A stretch of 64,000 nucleotides of DNA from CBDBLK01 sp965215445 (GCA_965215445.1 CBDCDT010000002.1:372001-436000); one strand, 5' to 3'; positions 9,152 to 17,453 are shown, numbered from the stretch's first letter. A program made the numbers and translations. Notes: generated by a model from the letters alone, not told the origin.

Positions 9152-9411
9152 TAAGAGATGTGGTTACAGTTACGCCGAAAGATGACTTTACCCTCGTCTG
9201 TGAAATGGAAAACGGAGAAGTTTACGAATACGACATGTCGTTTATCAATAAGGAAGACGGTGAAGTTATCGAACCCTTGAGAGATGTCAAACTTTTCAAG
9301 CAAGTTTGGGTCGAGTACGGAGCATTAGAGTGGCCCAACGGCTTTGGCATCCATGGCAATACGGTTGTCAGAGATGGCAAATTGATCTCAAAGAAATCGG
9401 GAGCGGCCTGA
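9148..9411 (+). CDS. DUF2442 domain protein (partner of DUF4160)
   Basis: This 87-residue protein matches DUF2442, with the PLRDVKLFKQVWVEYGALEW and PNGFGIHG stretch near the C-terminus. It begins in an ATGA overlap with the DUF4160 gene. The two small basic/acidic partners and the coupled translation fit a two-protein complex. Its last 24 bp overlap the convergent rluD gene. Confidence 0.9.
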   Translation: MIRDVVTVTPKDDFTLVCEMENGEVYEYDMSFINKEDGEVIEPLRDVKLFKQVWVEYGALEWPNGFGIHGNTVVRDGKLISKKSGAA

Positions 9412-10383
9412 GTCCCGTAAAATTTCCAGCACACTCTCAAAAATCTCTGGCACGGGAGCGCAAAATGAAAGTTGCTCTCCGGTAATGGGGTGTTTGAAAC
9501 CCAACTGGCCGGCGTGAAGCAGGGGATGAGGGTAATGCTCCAAAAATTGGGCCGCCTTTTGGGGAAGACTCTTGAGATGGATGCGGGGACGGCCATAGAG
9601 GGAATCCATCACCACCGGCGACTTTAAAAGTTCACTGGCGTGAACCCGGATTTGGTGGGTTCTGCCGGTTTCAAGAGTAAATTCCACCAAACAGCAAGGG
9701 CCAAAATCTTCAAGCACCCTGTAGTGAGTGAGCGCCCGCTTGCCCTTTTCCACTTGAGTAGTCATTTTCAGACGCTGGCGTGGATGGCGCCCAATCATTG
9801 ACTTTAATGTTCCCTGTGCGGGCAACTTTCCCTTTAAACACAAGGCCCAATATTTTCTCTCAATATCGTGGGCCGAAAAAAGTAAAACCAGCTTTTCATA
9901 ACATTCGCGCTGCTTGGCCACCACCATAACTCCGCTGGTTCCCTTGTCCAGACGGTGAACAATGCCCGGCCTGTCCGATTGGTTCATTTCCCTCAACTCT
10001 GGGTAATGGTAGACAATGGCATTGGCCAAAGTTCCCTGTGTCTGGCCCGCGCCGGGATGAACCACCATGCCCGCTTTTTTATTGATAATCACCAAGTGTT
10101 GATCTTCAAACAAGCACTCCAAAGGAATATTTTCAGGCGCACAAGCGGGGGCAGGCGGGGGAATGTGAAGAATAATTTTGGTTCCCACCGGAGGCATTTT
10201 TTTTAGTTCCAGTTTCCCCGGCGAGACAGGGCCATCACCTACGGCAATCAGATTCTTATGATAGAGTTTCTTGATAAAGTTGCGGCCCAAATCGCTCATG
10301 TGGGCGGCCAAACACTGATCCAGGCGTTTGAAGGCCTTGCAATCACTTTCCGTGATTTCGAGGAATCGCTCTTCCTCTTGCAT
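9388..10383 (-). CDS. rluD: RluD/RluA-family 23S rRNA pseudouridine synthase
   Basis: This enzyme converts uridines in 23S rRNA to pseudouridine. The 331-residue chain has an N-terminal S4-like RNA-binding region (about residues 20-75) and a catalytic domain with the family motif HRLDKGTSGVMVVAK, in which the aspartate is the nucleophile. It also has the R-T-HQIR motif (GRTHQIRVH). It is the last gene of the minus-strand group with the J-domain/HTH protein (6-nt gap) and the MinD-like ATPase. The exact paralogue (RluC, RluD) cannot be told by eye. Confidence 0.9.
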   Translation of the reverse strand: MQEEERFLEITESDCKAFKRLDQCLAAHMSDLGRNFIKKLYHKNLIAVGDGPVSPGKLELKKMPPVGTKIILHIPPPAPACAPENIPLECLFEDQHLVIINKKAGMVVHPGAGQTQGTLANAIVYHYPELREMNQSDRPGIVHRLDKGTSGVMVVAKQRECYEKLVLLFSAHDIERKYWALCLKGKLPAQGTLKSMIGRHPRQRLKMTTQVEKGKRALTHYRVLEDFGPCCLVEFTLETGRTHQIRVHASELLKSPVVMDSLYGRPRIHLKSLPQKAAQFLEHYPHPLLHAGQLGFKHPITGEQLSFCAPVPEIFESVLEILRDSGRSRFL

Positions 10384-10389
10384 CTCGAA

Positions 10390-11070
10390 TTATTCCCCTT
10401 TGGCCCTTTTGACTCGACAGAGATAGCTTGAACAAACCAGATCGGGATTGAGTTTGAGGCATTTGGCGTACTGATAGACAAAACCGCGAATATAGGCGCT
10501 GGGAGGAAGATTTTCAAAGCGTTCTTCTTCGAGGGCGCGCAGGTAGGTTTTGGAAACTCTGGTCATATCGGAAAGCCTTGGGATGTCCACTTTTTTATAC
10601 TCTCGAATTTTTTTAAGCCACTCTCCCGACCAATCTTCGGTTTGTTCAATTTCTTTTTCAAACTGGGGGTCTGGCTCATAATTGAGGCTAAAACGCTCTC
10701 TGGCCACAATTTTAGTGATGGAATTTTGAGAAGTAGAATCCTGAGTTTGTTTGATGGAAAGGCCGGAGTGGGAAATATGACGACTCCCTTTGCGAGTTTT
10801 AGCACGCGAAGAGGCCTTTCCCTCTTCTTGATTAAAGCCCCTGGCATCGTCATAGGCCGCGCGCTTACCTGGGTTTGAGAGGATTTCATAGGCCTCTTCA
10901 ACCAGCTCCAAAGTCTTCTCCTGTTCTTCGCGGGTCATCAGGCTATAAAGCGCCAAGCTGTCCTGAGAATAGGCATTTTTGGTTTGAATATAACCGCGAT
11001 GGATGTCGTCCTGGTCTGCATCCTTGGCGACTTCCAAAACCTCATAGTAATTTTTTTCATCATTTAACAA
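10390..11070 (-). CDS. J-domain-like plus RodZ-type helix-turn-helix protein
   Basis: This product of about 226 residues begins with a DnaJ-like domain (NYYEVLEVAKDADQDDIHRG ... AYEILSNPGKRAAYDDAR). It ends with a helix-turn-helix of the kind found in RodZ (IPRLSDMTRVSKTYLRALEE ... LPPSAYIRGFVYQYAKCLKL). The HPD tripeptide needed to stimulate Hsp70 is absent, so it is probably not a co-chaperone. I place the start at the TTG at 11070, which has AGGAG 6 nt upstream; a longer TTG frame from 11133 would overlap the ATPase gene. The middle is charged and looks disordered. Its place beside a MinD-like ATPase suggests a structural or cell-polarity role. Confidence 0.75.
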   Translation of the reverse strand: MLNDEKNYYEVLEVAKDADQDDIHRGYIQTKNAYSQDSLALYSLMTREEQEKTLELVEEAYEILSNPGKRAAYDDARGFNQEEGKASSRAKTRKGSRHISHSGLSIKQTQDSTSQNSITKIVARERFSLNYEPDPQFEKEIEQTEDWSGEWLKKIREYKKVDIPRLSDMTRVSKTYLRALEEERFENLPPSAYIRGFVYQYAKCLKLNPDLVCSSYLCRVKRAKGE

Positions 11071-11089
11071 AATTTTCTCCTGAACCTCA

Positions 11090-12046
11090 TCAATCGAGAC
11101 TGGCCTCCAGCAATCTGTGAACAACCCGATCAAAATTTTGAACTAAAGAGGAATTGGGAAATTCCATCAACAAAGGACGCCGCTTCTTCACACTCTGCCA
11201 TACCGTCGCATCGTATTCCAAATAACCGGCGTAATCCAAAGTCATACCAAAATATTTTTTACAAATAATCTTCATAGAAAAACCTATATTAATATCGGCC
11301 TGTGTACGCGCTTGATTAACAATTAATCGGGGAGTTAAACGCGAAACTTCCGCCTGAAGCCGACTTCCCATATCGGGATTGATCCTGCTCACTCGATGAA
11401 TGAGGTCGGCCGGAACGGAACTTGATGAATCCCGATCGTTAATAACCTTGTCGATAATTGGGCCTACCTCCAAAAATTCTTCAGTCATCTTGAGTTTGCG
11501 ATGGTAGACCGATTTGATAAACCGATAAGTATTTTCAATAGATGTCGGCTCGGGAAGTGCAACCAAGATGCCCTGATCGGCGCTGATGAAAAAATCAAGC
11601 GTGTTAAAGGCCGTTCCCGCACCCAAATCCATGAGTACAAAATCAGCATCAATCTCGCGGATTTTGGCCAAAATCTTGGCCTTGTGAATCTGCTTGAGGT
11701 TGGCGATTTCGATATTGTCGTGGGCACCGCTAACCAAACTCAAATTTCTTATGGGAGTCGGAGTGATGAGTTTTTCCATTGATTGAAGTTTTTTTGTCAA
11801 ACAATCGGAAAGCGTTTCCTCGGGGATCGGCACTCCCAGCATGGTATGCAAATTGGCACCACCAAGGTCTAGGTCTATCGCCACCACCCGATGGCCCATC
11901 AAGGCCAGGCAAATTGACAAATTGGAGGTGGTTAAACTCTTTCCCACACCGCCTTTGCCACCTCCAATCGCCCAAATTTTAGCGCGACTGTTGGCCACCG
12001 ATGAAGAAGGCCAAAGTGGTAAATGGTCATCCAAGGGAAGAGTCAT
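11090..12046 (-). CDS. MinD/ParA/FlhG-like P-loop ATPase
   Basis: This 318-residue ATPase has a deviant Walker A motif (GGGKGGVGKSLTTSNL), the switch DLDLGGANLHTMLG and DLGAGTAFNTLDFF, as in the MinD/FlhG branch of the ParA superfamily. Such proteins position cell division, flagella or other polar machines. There is no clear C-terminal amphipathic helix for membrane binding. The C-terminus reads SSLVQNFDRVVHRLLEASLD. It is the first gene of an operon with a J-domain/HTH protein and rluD. Which machine it positions cannot be told from sequence. Confidence 0.85.
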   Translation of the reverse strand: MTLPLDDHLPLWPSSSVANSRAKIWAIGGGKGGVGKSLTTSNLSICLALMGHRVVAIDLDLGGANLHTMLGVPIPEETLSDCLTKKLQSMEKLITPTPIRNLSLVSGAHDNIEIANLKQIHKAKILAKIREIDADFVLMDLGAGTAFNTLDFFISADQGILVALPEPTSIENTYRFIKSVYHRKLKMTEEFLEVGPIIDKVINDRDSSSSVPADLIHRVSRINPDMGSRLQAEVSRLTPRLIVNQARTQADINIGFSMKIICKKYFGMTLDYAGYLEYDATVWQSVKKRRPLLMEFPNSSLVQNFDRVVHRLLEASLD

Positions 12047-12075
12047 ATTGATAATCCGTTATCAAATGTATAGTT

Positions 12076-12104
12076 CCTATAAGAAATTTTACTCGGTTTT
12101 TCAA
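12076..12104 (-). promoter_or_regulatory. Sigma70-type promoter for the MinD-like ATPase operon
   Basis: On the minus strand a -35 TTGAAA (complement of 12099-12104) and a -10 TATAGG (complement of 12076-12081) are 17 bp apart, about 30 bp before the ATG at 12046. Confidence 0.45.
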
Positions 12105-12151
12105 CAACTTTGAAAGTAATAAATGCACTATTTGTCTTTTTAAAAAAAATT

Positions 12152-12838
12152 TTAATGAGAAATCTTGTAAGTTTTCTCCAAGTATTCATATTTTTTCATC
12201 GCTCTTAAAGCACCATAATCCTCAGACGAGGCCCCATCTTCACGAAAAAGTGAATCCAAAATCTGAATACGGTCGTAAAGATTGCGATTTTCCAAAAGTA
12301 TCTGTCGCATTTCACTGTCTTTGACCAAAAACATGCTCAGGTAATCGGCCATGTGGTGAGGGTTGTCTTTAACCTCTATAAAATGCCTCTTTTGGCCGGG
12401 GTCTAAAACCGTATCACTCACCCAATGATTGAGCATATTTCCAAGTTTCTTGACTGAATCACCGACCTTGGAAAGAGGCCCTGCTTCTTGAACATCGGGT
12501 AACATACTCACACTGCAAATGGGAAAAGGTGTATTTTGTTCAATTTGTTCCAGTTGGATTCGCCCAACCCCTTCAAGCAAAATCTTCAAGGTTCCGTCGC
12601 TAAACTCTTCAACAATAACAGGCGTCCCTAAAGTTCCAATTCTGTGGGGGACATATTTTGTATGGTAGGTGAAAGTTTGAATGGGTTCGGCCATGGCGAT
12701 GCCAATATCCCTGCCAGACTCGACACACTCTCGAATCATCTTGGTATAGGCCGGCTCTGCCACCAAAAGAGGAAGTGAGGTGTTGGGGAAAAAAACGACC
12801 TCTGGAATCGGCAATATGGGAACACTCAATTCTTTCAT
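12152..12838 (-). CDS. Lon N-terminal (LON substrate-binding) domain protein
   Basis: This 228-residue protein resembles only the N-terminal domain of Lon protease: LPIPEVVFFPNTSLPLLVAE at the start and a helical end. It has no AAA+ or protease domain. Stand-alone LON-domain proteins are widespread; a role in recognising unfolded substrates is assumed but not shown. The ATG at 12838 is the natural start. It is divergent from manA. Confidence 0.85.
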   Translation of the reverse strand: MKELSVPILPIPEVVFFPNTSLPLLVAEPAYTKMIRECVESGRDIGIAMAEPIQTFTYHTKYVPHRIGTLGTPVIVEEFSDGTLKILLEGVGRIQLEQIEQNTPFPICSVSMLPDVQEAGPLSKVGDSVKKLGNMLNHWVSDTVLDPGQKRHFIEVKDNPHHMADYLSMFLVKDSEMRQILLENRNLYDRIQILDSLFREDGASSEDYGALRAMKKYEYLEKTYKISH

Positions 12839-12915
12839 CTTGGATACTATTTTGGCACAAAGACCTTCAAGAGGTGGGTAAGGAAATAAAACCTATGTTA
12901 TTTCCAATAGTTAAG

Positions 12916-12924
12916 TGCTATAAT
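12916..12924 (+). promoter_or_regulatory. Extended -10 promoter for manA
   Basis: The element TGCTATAAT fits the extended -10 consensus TGnTATAAT. No good -35 is present at 16-18 bp, which is normal for this promoter class. The predicted start is near 12931, leaving a leader of about 67 nt before the ATG at 12998. Confidence 0.55.
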
Positions 12925-12997
12925 GGCAGGAAATTAAGTTTTTCCAGGTAGAGAAATTGGCCCATATTTGTGGCACAAAAGGGATTTGGGAAGAATT

Positions 12998-13933
12998 ATG
13001 GCCGATAAAATCCATAAGCTGAGGCCTCACGTCTCCCATAAAGTGTGGGGAGGGCATCGTCTCGTCCCTCTACGCAATCTTCCCTCTCTGGCGCCCTCTA
13101 TGCCACCTGTGGGAGAAACCTGGGAAGTTTCCAGACATCCGGACGGCCCCGCCCAAATAGACGGTGGAGAATCGCTGGAAAAGAAGTTCTCAAAAGAACA
13201 AATGCCCTACTTGGTAAAACTTATCGACACTAATGATTTCCTGAGTGTTCAAGTTCACCCCGACGATGAATTTGCCCAAAAGCACGAGGGAGATCAGGGG
13301 AAATCAGAGTGCTGGTTAGTTTTGGAAGCGCAGGAAAATGCCGGAATTTATCTGGGATTCAAACCGGGAGTGACCAGAGAAAGCTTTGACAAGGCCCTGG
13401 CACAAGAAAAAGATGGTGCCGGCCCCGATTCATTACTGGCCTTTTATCAGGTCAAAAGAGGTGATTTTTTTTTCGTTCCCGCCGGGACAATTCACGCTAT
13501 AGGAAAAGGAGTTCTCCTGGTCGAAATCCAACAAAGCTCAGGAATAACTTACCGGGTTTGGGACTGGAACCGCACGGATACCGACGGAAACCCTCGCCCA
13601 CTCCATCTCAAGAAAGCAATGCAGGTCATTCGCTTTGAAGATTCTTTCAACCATCCCTCAAATTTTCGGAGGAAAAGAGAACTACTAAGTTTTAACAGCA
13701 AAAACCGAATCTCTTTAATTCAACATCCACAATTTCATGTGGAATTATTGGTTTCTACGGAAGAAAGCTGGCATTTCCCCCTTGAAGGAAATCGCCAACC
13801 TGCGATAATAGCCTTAGAGGGAAAAGTTAAAATTAACGGTGTAGAGTTAAAAATATGCGAATCTTGTTTACCCATGGCCCAAAAAGTCCTTATTTCCGGA
13901 GAAAAATCATGGGCCTGCCTTTTAGTGCATTAA
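12998..13933 (+). CDS. manA: Mannose-6-phosphate isomerase, class I
   Basis: This 311-residue enzyme interconverts fructose-6-phosphate and mannose-6-phosphate and feeds GDP-mannose and surface sugar synthesis. Zinc-site residues are seen in VQVHPDDEFA, GKSECW and PAGTIHAIGKG, and the C-terminal part has the typical SSGITYRVWDWNR. The ATG at 12998 follows GGGAAG. The 3' end overlaps the following lipoprotein gene by 25 nt. Confidence 0.92.
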   Translation: MADKIHKLRPHVSHKVWGGHRLVPLRNLPSLAPSMPPVGETWEVSRHPDGPAQIDGGESLEKKFSKEQMPYLVKLIDTNDFLSVQVHPDDEFAQKHEGDQGKSECWLVLEAQENAGIYLGFKPGVTRESFDKALAQEKDGAGPDSLLAFYQVKRGDFFFVPAGTIHAIGKGVLLVEIQQSSGITYRVWDWNRTDTDGNPRPLHLKKAMQVIRFEDSFNHPSNFRRKRELLSFNSKNRISLIQHPQFHVELLVSTEESWHFPLEGNRQPAIIALEGKVKINGVELKICESCLPMAQKVLISGEKSWACLLVH

Positions 13934-14727
13934 TTGTATTCATAGCGCTGTCTACATTTTCCTCCTGTACCAAAAATGCTGAACTGATAGTCAAAGATAA
14001 AGTTTTTTACATTCACACAACAGATGCAAAAGTGACAGATGTCGAAGAAGTGGCTTGGAAAGTTGGGCCTTACCAAAAGCAACGACTCTCACGCGGTATA
14101 AGAGTTCACTTTAGCTTCCCTCTCATCACCAACGATGCCGCCAAAATCCTGCACGAAAAGAGAAAGGCCGATTCCTGGCTTATCAGGCTCAGGCGAAAAA
14201 CCTTTGTCTCTTCAAAAATCATTGGCCATTTTGTCTCCACCTTCGTCAATCAATCAAATTCGAGAAACGTGCGCTACCAAAGTCCCAGTGGTGGAGTACT
14301 TAGAATTGATTACGCCGCTTCGGCCATCTCCATGCGCCTGGGGTCTTTAAGTTGCCCTTCTCTCGGGCATCGCAAGAGAATCACAGAAATGGAAGTTTCC
14401 AATACCAGCCAACAAAAACGCCAGACTTTGACCTCGCTTCCCTCTGACAATTTTTATGTCTCTCCAAAAGTAGAGGCCATTTCCTACCATCCGGTAGTAG
14501 TCAACGGCGGCAACCAATTAAAGGGTAATTACCATCTGGAAGTCGCTTTATACAACCAAGAGAAAAAACAAAGGCTTTCCAATTGGTTGAAAATCAAAAA
14601 GGCCGCCTCGGTTAAGGCCATTGAGGAAATTGTGGTAAGGGGATGCAAAAACGACTACTTCCCGGGCAAAGACGACAACAGCAAGGGATCGAAAGAACTC
14701 ATCCGGGATTTCAAATTTGGGAATTAG
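13909..14727 (+). CDS. Probable lipoprotein of unknown function
   Basis: The 272-residue product starts with a lipoprotein-like signal (MGLPFSALIVFIALSTFSSC, lipidated Cys at about residue 20). I do not recognise the mature part, which is basic. The ATG at 13909 has GGAG 7 nt upstream and lies inside the end of manA, so translation is probably coupled. A longer frame from 13855 is rejected because it would bury the signal. The 3' end overlaps the convergent gene at 14711 by 17 bp. Confidence 0.7.
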   Translation: MGLPFSALIVFIALSTFSSCTKNAELIVKDKVFYIHTTDAKVTDVEEVAWKVGPYQKQRLSRGIRVHFSFPLITNDAAKILHEKRKADSWLIRLRRKTFVSSKIIGHFVSTFVNQSNSRNVRYQSPSGGVLRIDYAASAISMRLGSLSCPSLGHRKRITEMEVSNTSQQKRQTLTSLPSDNFYVSPKVEAISYHPVVVNGGNQLKGNYHLEVALYNQEKKQRLSNWLKIKKAASVKAIEEIVVRGCKNDYFPGKDDNSKGSKELIRDFKFGN

Positions 14728-15076
14728 ACTTCACCGTACAAGATAGAGGATAAGTGATCTCGTGCCGATCGCGGGAACGAATCACCAAATAGTCCTTGGA
14801 TTCAGAAAAATTATCTTTGTCATTTATGTGAACAGTAAATTTTTTTCCATCCAAATAGACAATTTTGGTAATCCCATTGCCTTGCAACTTGGTTCGGGCG
14901 TGAAGCTCCGAGGCCACCCTTCTCGCTTTGGGAATCATAATACTCACCGACTTTTTTCTAATCACCAAACGGTGATACTTCCTGGGAGTCTCACAAGTGA
15001 TTTCTCCCCCGGCACGGGTCTGCCAAAATACCAAACAAAAAAGCGGTAGAAAAAAGTACTTGATTTTTTTAATCAT
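14711..15076 (-). CDS. Small secreted basic protein, unknown
   Basis: This 121-residue protein has a signal peptide (MIKKIKYFFLPLFCLVFWQT, cut after RAGG) and a mature domain with two cysteines (ITCE near the start and LSCT near the end) that could pair. The ATG at 15076 has AAGGGGA 8 nt upstream and is preferred to a TTG at 15094. No family was recognised. Confidence 0.65.
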   Translation of the reverse strand: MIKKIKYFFLPLFCLVFWQTRAGGEITCETPRKYHRLVIRKKSVSIMIPKARRVASELHARTKLQGNGITKIVYLDGKKFTVHINDKDNFSESKDYLVIRSRDRHEITYPLSCTVKSNSQI

Positions 15077-15136
15077 TTTCAAAGTCCCCTTCAATTAATG
15101 CCTGAAGGACTTATCGGATGATTTTATTCTTTTTTT

Positions 15137-15152
15137 TATCAAAATATTGATA
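15137..15152 (+). promoter_or_regulatory. Activator site A3 (inverted repeat)
   Basis: TATCAAAATATTGATA has perfect 6-bp arms around a 4-bp spacer. It is centred about 291 bp before the predicted sigma54 start at 15436. Confidence 0.65.
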
Positions 15153-15204
15153 GGTAGAATTTTTCAATAAATCCAAGGGTTTGTGCGTTTTTGAGAGATT
15201 TAGC

Positions 15205-15220
15205 TATCAATATCTTGTCA
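15205..15220 (+). promoter_or_regulatory. Activator site A2 (inverted repeat)
   Basis: TATCAATATCTTGTCA matches the site at the left arm fully and at the right arm in 4 of 6 bases. It lies about 223 bp before the start. Confidence 0.55.
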
Positions 15221-15296
15221 GTTGATGGTGATGCCATGTTCTTTCAATAATTCTAGCTAATTAAGCTAAATCTTATGGTTTTTTTGCTTTGCGACA

Positions 15297-15312
15297 AATC
15301 AAGATATTGACG
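15297..15312 (+). promoter_or_regulatory. Activator site A1, centred at -131
   Basis: AATCAAGATATTGACG is the promoter-proximal copy. Its distance of about 131 bp from the predicted start is the same in all three promoters of the set. Confidence 0.65.
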
Positions 15313-15380
15313 AATATTGGCCTTTTTGGTGTTCGTTTTGTAGTCAGTAAGCCGACAAATATCCTCGCATTTTCCTTGTG

Positions 15381-15393
15381 AATCAATGATTTT
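15381..15393 (+). promoter_or_regulatory. IHF-like box between activator sites and promoter
   Basis: AATCAATGATTTT fits the IHF consensus WATCAANNNNTTR except for the last base. It sits near -49, where IHF bends DNA at many sigma54 promoters. Similar boxes are at 49743 and 56541-56554. Confidence 0.4.
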
Positions 15394-15409
15394 GCAGGGT
15401 TGAGGGTTT

Positions 15410-15425
15410 TGGCATCACTTTTGCT
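15410..15425 (+). promoter_or_regulatory. Sigma54 promoter of the small secreted protein/SBP operon
   Basis: TGGCATCACTTTTGCT has the invariant GG and GC separated by exactly 10 bp, as sigma54 requires. The predicted start is about 15436, giving a leader of about 49 nt that ends with GGAGG before the ATG at 15485. Confidence 0.8.
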
Positions 15426-15484
15426 AAGGCCTTGTAAGAGAGTGAAAAAACATTCTCATAACTTTTCATCACTGGAGGTAAACG

Positions 15485-15829
15485 ATGAAAACATGGTTCT
15501 TTTTTATGACTTTGCTCTTGGCCCCCTTTTGGGCCTTTGGAAAAGAGAAATCGACAGATCAAGCGGAAACGGAAAAAGGTGAACAAGAGGCCCCGGAGTG
15601 GAAGTTGCCCATTTGCTATGTTCTCGACAGGGATAACCAAATAGTGCCGATGGTTGTGCTAAGAGAAGGACAATGTTGGGGCAATCTCTTTATCCCAGAA
15701 GGATCGAACATCCTGCCACTCAATAAAAAGGATGATGATGCGTTTGTTAACCATCTCAATCAGCTTGGGATTTTAAATCGTAGTAAAATTGAGTCAGTTG
15801 AGACTTGTGTCGTCGGCAAAAATCCATAG
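15485..15829 (+). CDS. Small secreted protein, sigma54-regulated, unknown
   Basis: This 114-residue protein has a signal peptide (MKTWFFFMTLLLAPFWAFG, cut near K20), an acidic linker, then a compact domain with cysteines in LPICYV, GQCWGN and ETCVV. I recognise no family. A strong GGAGG site precedes the ATG. It is the first gene after a sigma54 promoter, and its stop lies 2 nt before the ATG of a peptide-binding protein, so the two are co-translated. The paralogous binding-protein gene at 54948-56486 lacks such a leader gene, so this protein is an addition at this locus. Confidence 0.75.
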   Translation: MKTWFFFMTLLLAPFWAFGKEKSTDQAETEKGEQEAPEWKLPICYVLDRDNQIVPMVVLREGQCWGNLFIPEGSNILPLNKKDDDAFVNHLNQLGILNRSKIESVETCVVGKNP

Positions 15830-15831
15830 AA

Positions 15832-17364
15832 ATGAAATTTGCAATCTTTCTTATAGTTTCAATTTCATTCTTAATTTACAGGGGAATTACCATGCACCAA
15901 TCCTACCCGGAAGACCACGTTTTAGACATTGCCTTTCCATACGAAAAAAGAATTGAGGCCTACGATCCGGCGAAAATTCACTTTGCTCAAGAATATATTT
16001 TACTCGAAAGTATTTACTCGCCCTTGATTGAATTGGCCAATACCAATAGTGAGCCTTTTGCCGCCGTGGCCAGAATGTTTTATTGGGAAGGCAGCGAACT
16101 TCACTTTGTCATTCGAGAAGATTTAAAAACGATAGATGGTTACCAAATTACTGTGGACGATGTCGAGGCATCACTCAAGCGTCTGCTGATTTTGTCGGAA
16201 AATACTCACGGAGATTTTAAAAACCTGGTTTGTCCAGATGCCAAACTTAAAAGTCTAAAGGATGATTGTCCAGGCATACACAAAAAGGGTAATACTTTAA
16301 TTTTAAGGCCAAAGCACAGACGTAGCTTTTTGCTCGATATTTTCGCCTCAATTGATTTTGCGATTATTCCTCAAAAAAGTTTTGATCCAGTCAGCCTTAA
16401 AATCACCGATTATAGAAACACTTCAGGCCCCTATTACGTCGATCAAGACAATGGGGATGGAAACATCGTTTTAAAACTCAACCCTACACATTTTCATTTT
16501 GAAGAGTCTATGGCCCGTGAAGTTCGACTGGTGTCGAGCAGAAAGATGAATCGCGATGAAGTGATTCAACTTCTCAACCAAGGAAAAGTTGACCACATTA
16601 CCACCCTTGAGGGACTTGAAATCCCAGACCTGCAAAAGATTGACCTGAATAAAAGTTCTTTTCACGAAACCATTCATATTCGGACAGCAGTGGCGTATAT
16701 TACGGAAGAAGGCAAAAAGAAAATTCCCGTAAAAAAGCGTTTGGGTTTTGCCAAGGCCCTGCAAAAAAGTTTCCATGAATATTGTGAAAAAGAGGAAGGA
16801 TGCCGACCGATACAGCAGTTTTTTATTCCTCTAAGTGGAGGGGATTTTTCCCGCGAAGAAGAAGCGGCACTTAAAAAGGTTATGGATTCTGTGGACGGGG
16901 AAACTTCGGGAGAAAACATTTCCTTGGAAATTCTTGAATCAAAATTAAGTGCTTTAAAACAACACATCCAAATTTCCAAAAAGTATATGCCCAACTTGAA
17001 AGTTGAAAAGGCCAAGGGAATGCCGGCCTTTAACAAATCCAGCGATACCCCCGACTACCTGATGGTTTTTACCGATTCGGGTTTTTTAGACAATATTGGG
17101 CTTATCTCCTATACTGCAAAATCAGGGATTTTTGGTTTTCCCAAAGAAGAAGGCAAGGCCTGGTTGAGAGACTATATGGATACGGAGGGAAAACTCGAGA
17201 GGATTGCAAAACTCCGGGCCATGCATTTAAAATCCCTAACCGAGGGCCACATGATTCCGCTCTACCGCACGCCCTATGTGGCGGTTGCGCGCAGGCCATG
17301 GAAGATGCACTTGTCACAGCTTTTTGCCAACAATCCATTTTGGAAGATTAGAAAAGAGGATTAA
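15832..17364 (+). CDS. Orphan family-5 extracellular solute (peptide)-binding protein, paralogue 1
   Basis: This 510-residue protein resembles the oligopeptide/nickel-binding proteins of ABC importers (SBP family 5): IYSPLIEL, DGYQITVDDVEASLKRLL, DPVSLKITDYRNTSGPYYV. An N-terminal hydrophobic helix (residues 3-20, no lipobox cysteine) exports or anchors it. No permease or ATPase gene is near. It is strongly similar along its whole length to the protein at 54948-56486, and both are behind sigma54 promoters with the same activator sites. I infer that it delivers a ligand to a sensor kinase rather than to an importer, but transport with a distant permease is possible. The ATG at 15832 is 2 nt after the preceding stop. 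Confidence 0.8.
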   Translation: MKFAIFLIVSISFLIYRGITMHQSYPEDHVLDIAFPYEKRIEAYDPAKIHFAQEYILLESIYSPLIELANTNSEPFAAVARMFYWEGSELHFVIREDLKTIDGYQITVDDVEASLKRLLILSENTHGDFKNLVCPDAKLKSLKDDCPGIHKKGNTLILRPKHRRSFLLDIFASIDFAIIPQKSFDPVSLKITDYRNTSGPYYVDQDNGDGNIVLKLNPTHFHFEESMAREVRLVSSRKMNRDEVIQLLNQGKVDHITTLEGLEIPDLQKIDLNKSSFHETIHIRTAVAYITEEGKKKIPVKKRLGFAKALQKSFHEYCEKEEGCRPIQQFFIPLSGGDFSREEEAALKKVMDSVDGETSGENISLEILESKLSALKQHIQISKKYMPNLKVEKAKGMPAFNKSSDTPDYLMVFTDSGFLDNIGLISYTAKSGIFGFPKEEGKAWLRDYMDTEGKLERIAKLRAMHLKSLTEGHMIPLYRTPYVAVARRPWKMHLSQLFANNPFWKIRKED

Positions 17365-17453
17365 ATTACTGCTCCAAGTCTATACTTTTACCCCTTTCCC
17401 TCCTAGATTGCGCATGGGCCGATGCTGTTTTCGCCCAAAACCAAGGGGCCTTT

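Larger units (their letters stand above)
15077..15484 (+). other. 408-bp regulatory intergenic region with three activator sites and a sigma54 promoter
   Basis: There is no gene here. It holds three TATCAA-N4-TTGATA-like inverted repeats (15137, 15205, 15297), an IHF-like box and a sigma54 promoter for the gene at 15485. The stretch 15297-15414 is about 85 per cent identical by eye to the inverted stretch 56521-56638. Confidence 0.8.

Noticed and set aside
8343..9411. The secreted protein plus DUF4160/DUF2442 as a three-gene system
   Set aside because: The first gene has its own ribosome-binding site, a 23-bp gap and no known link to the pair.
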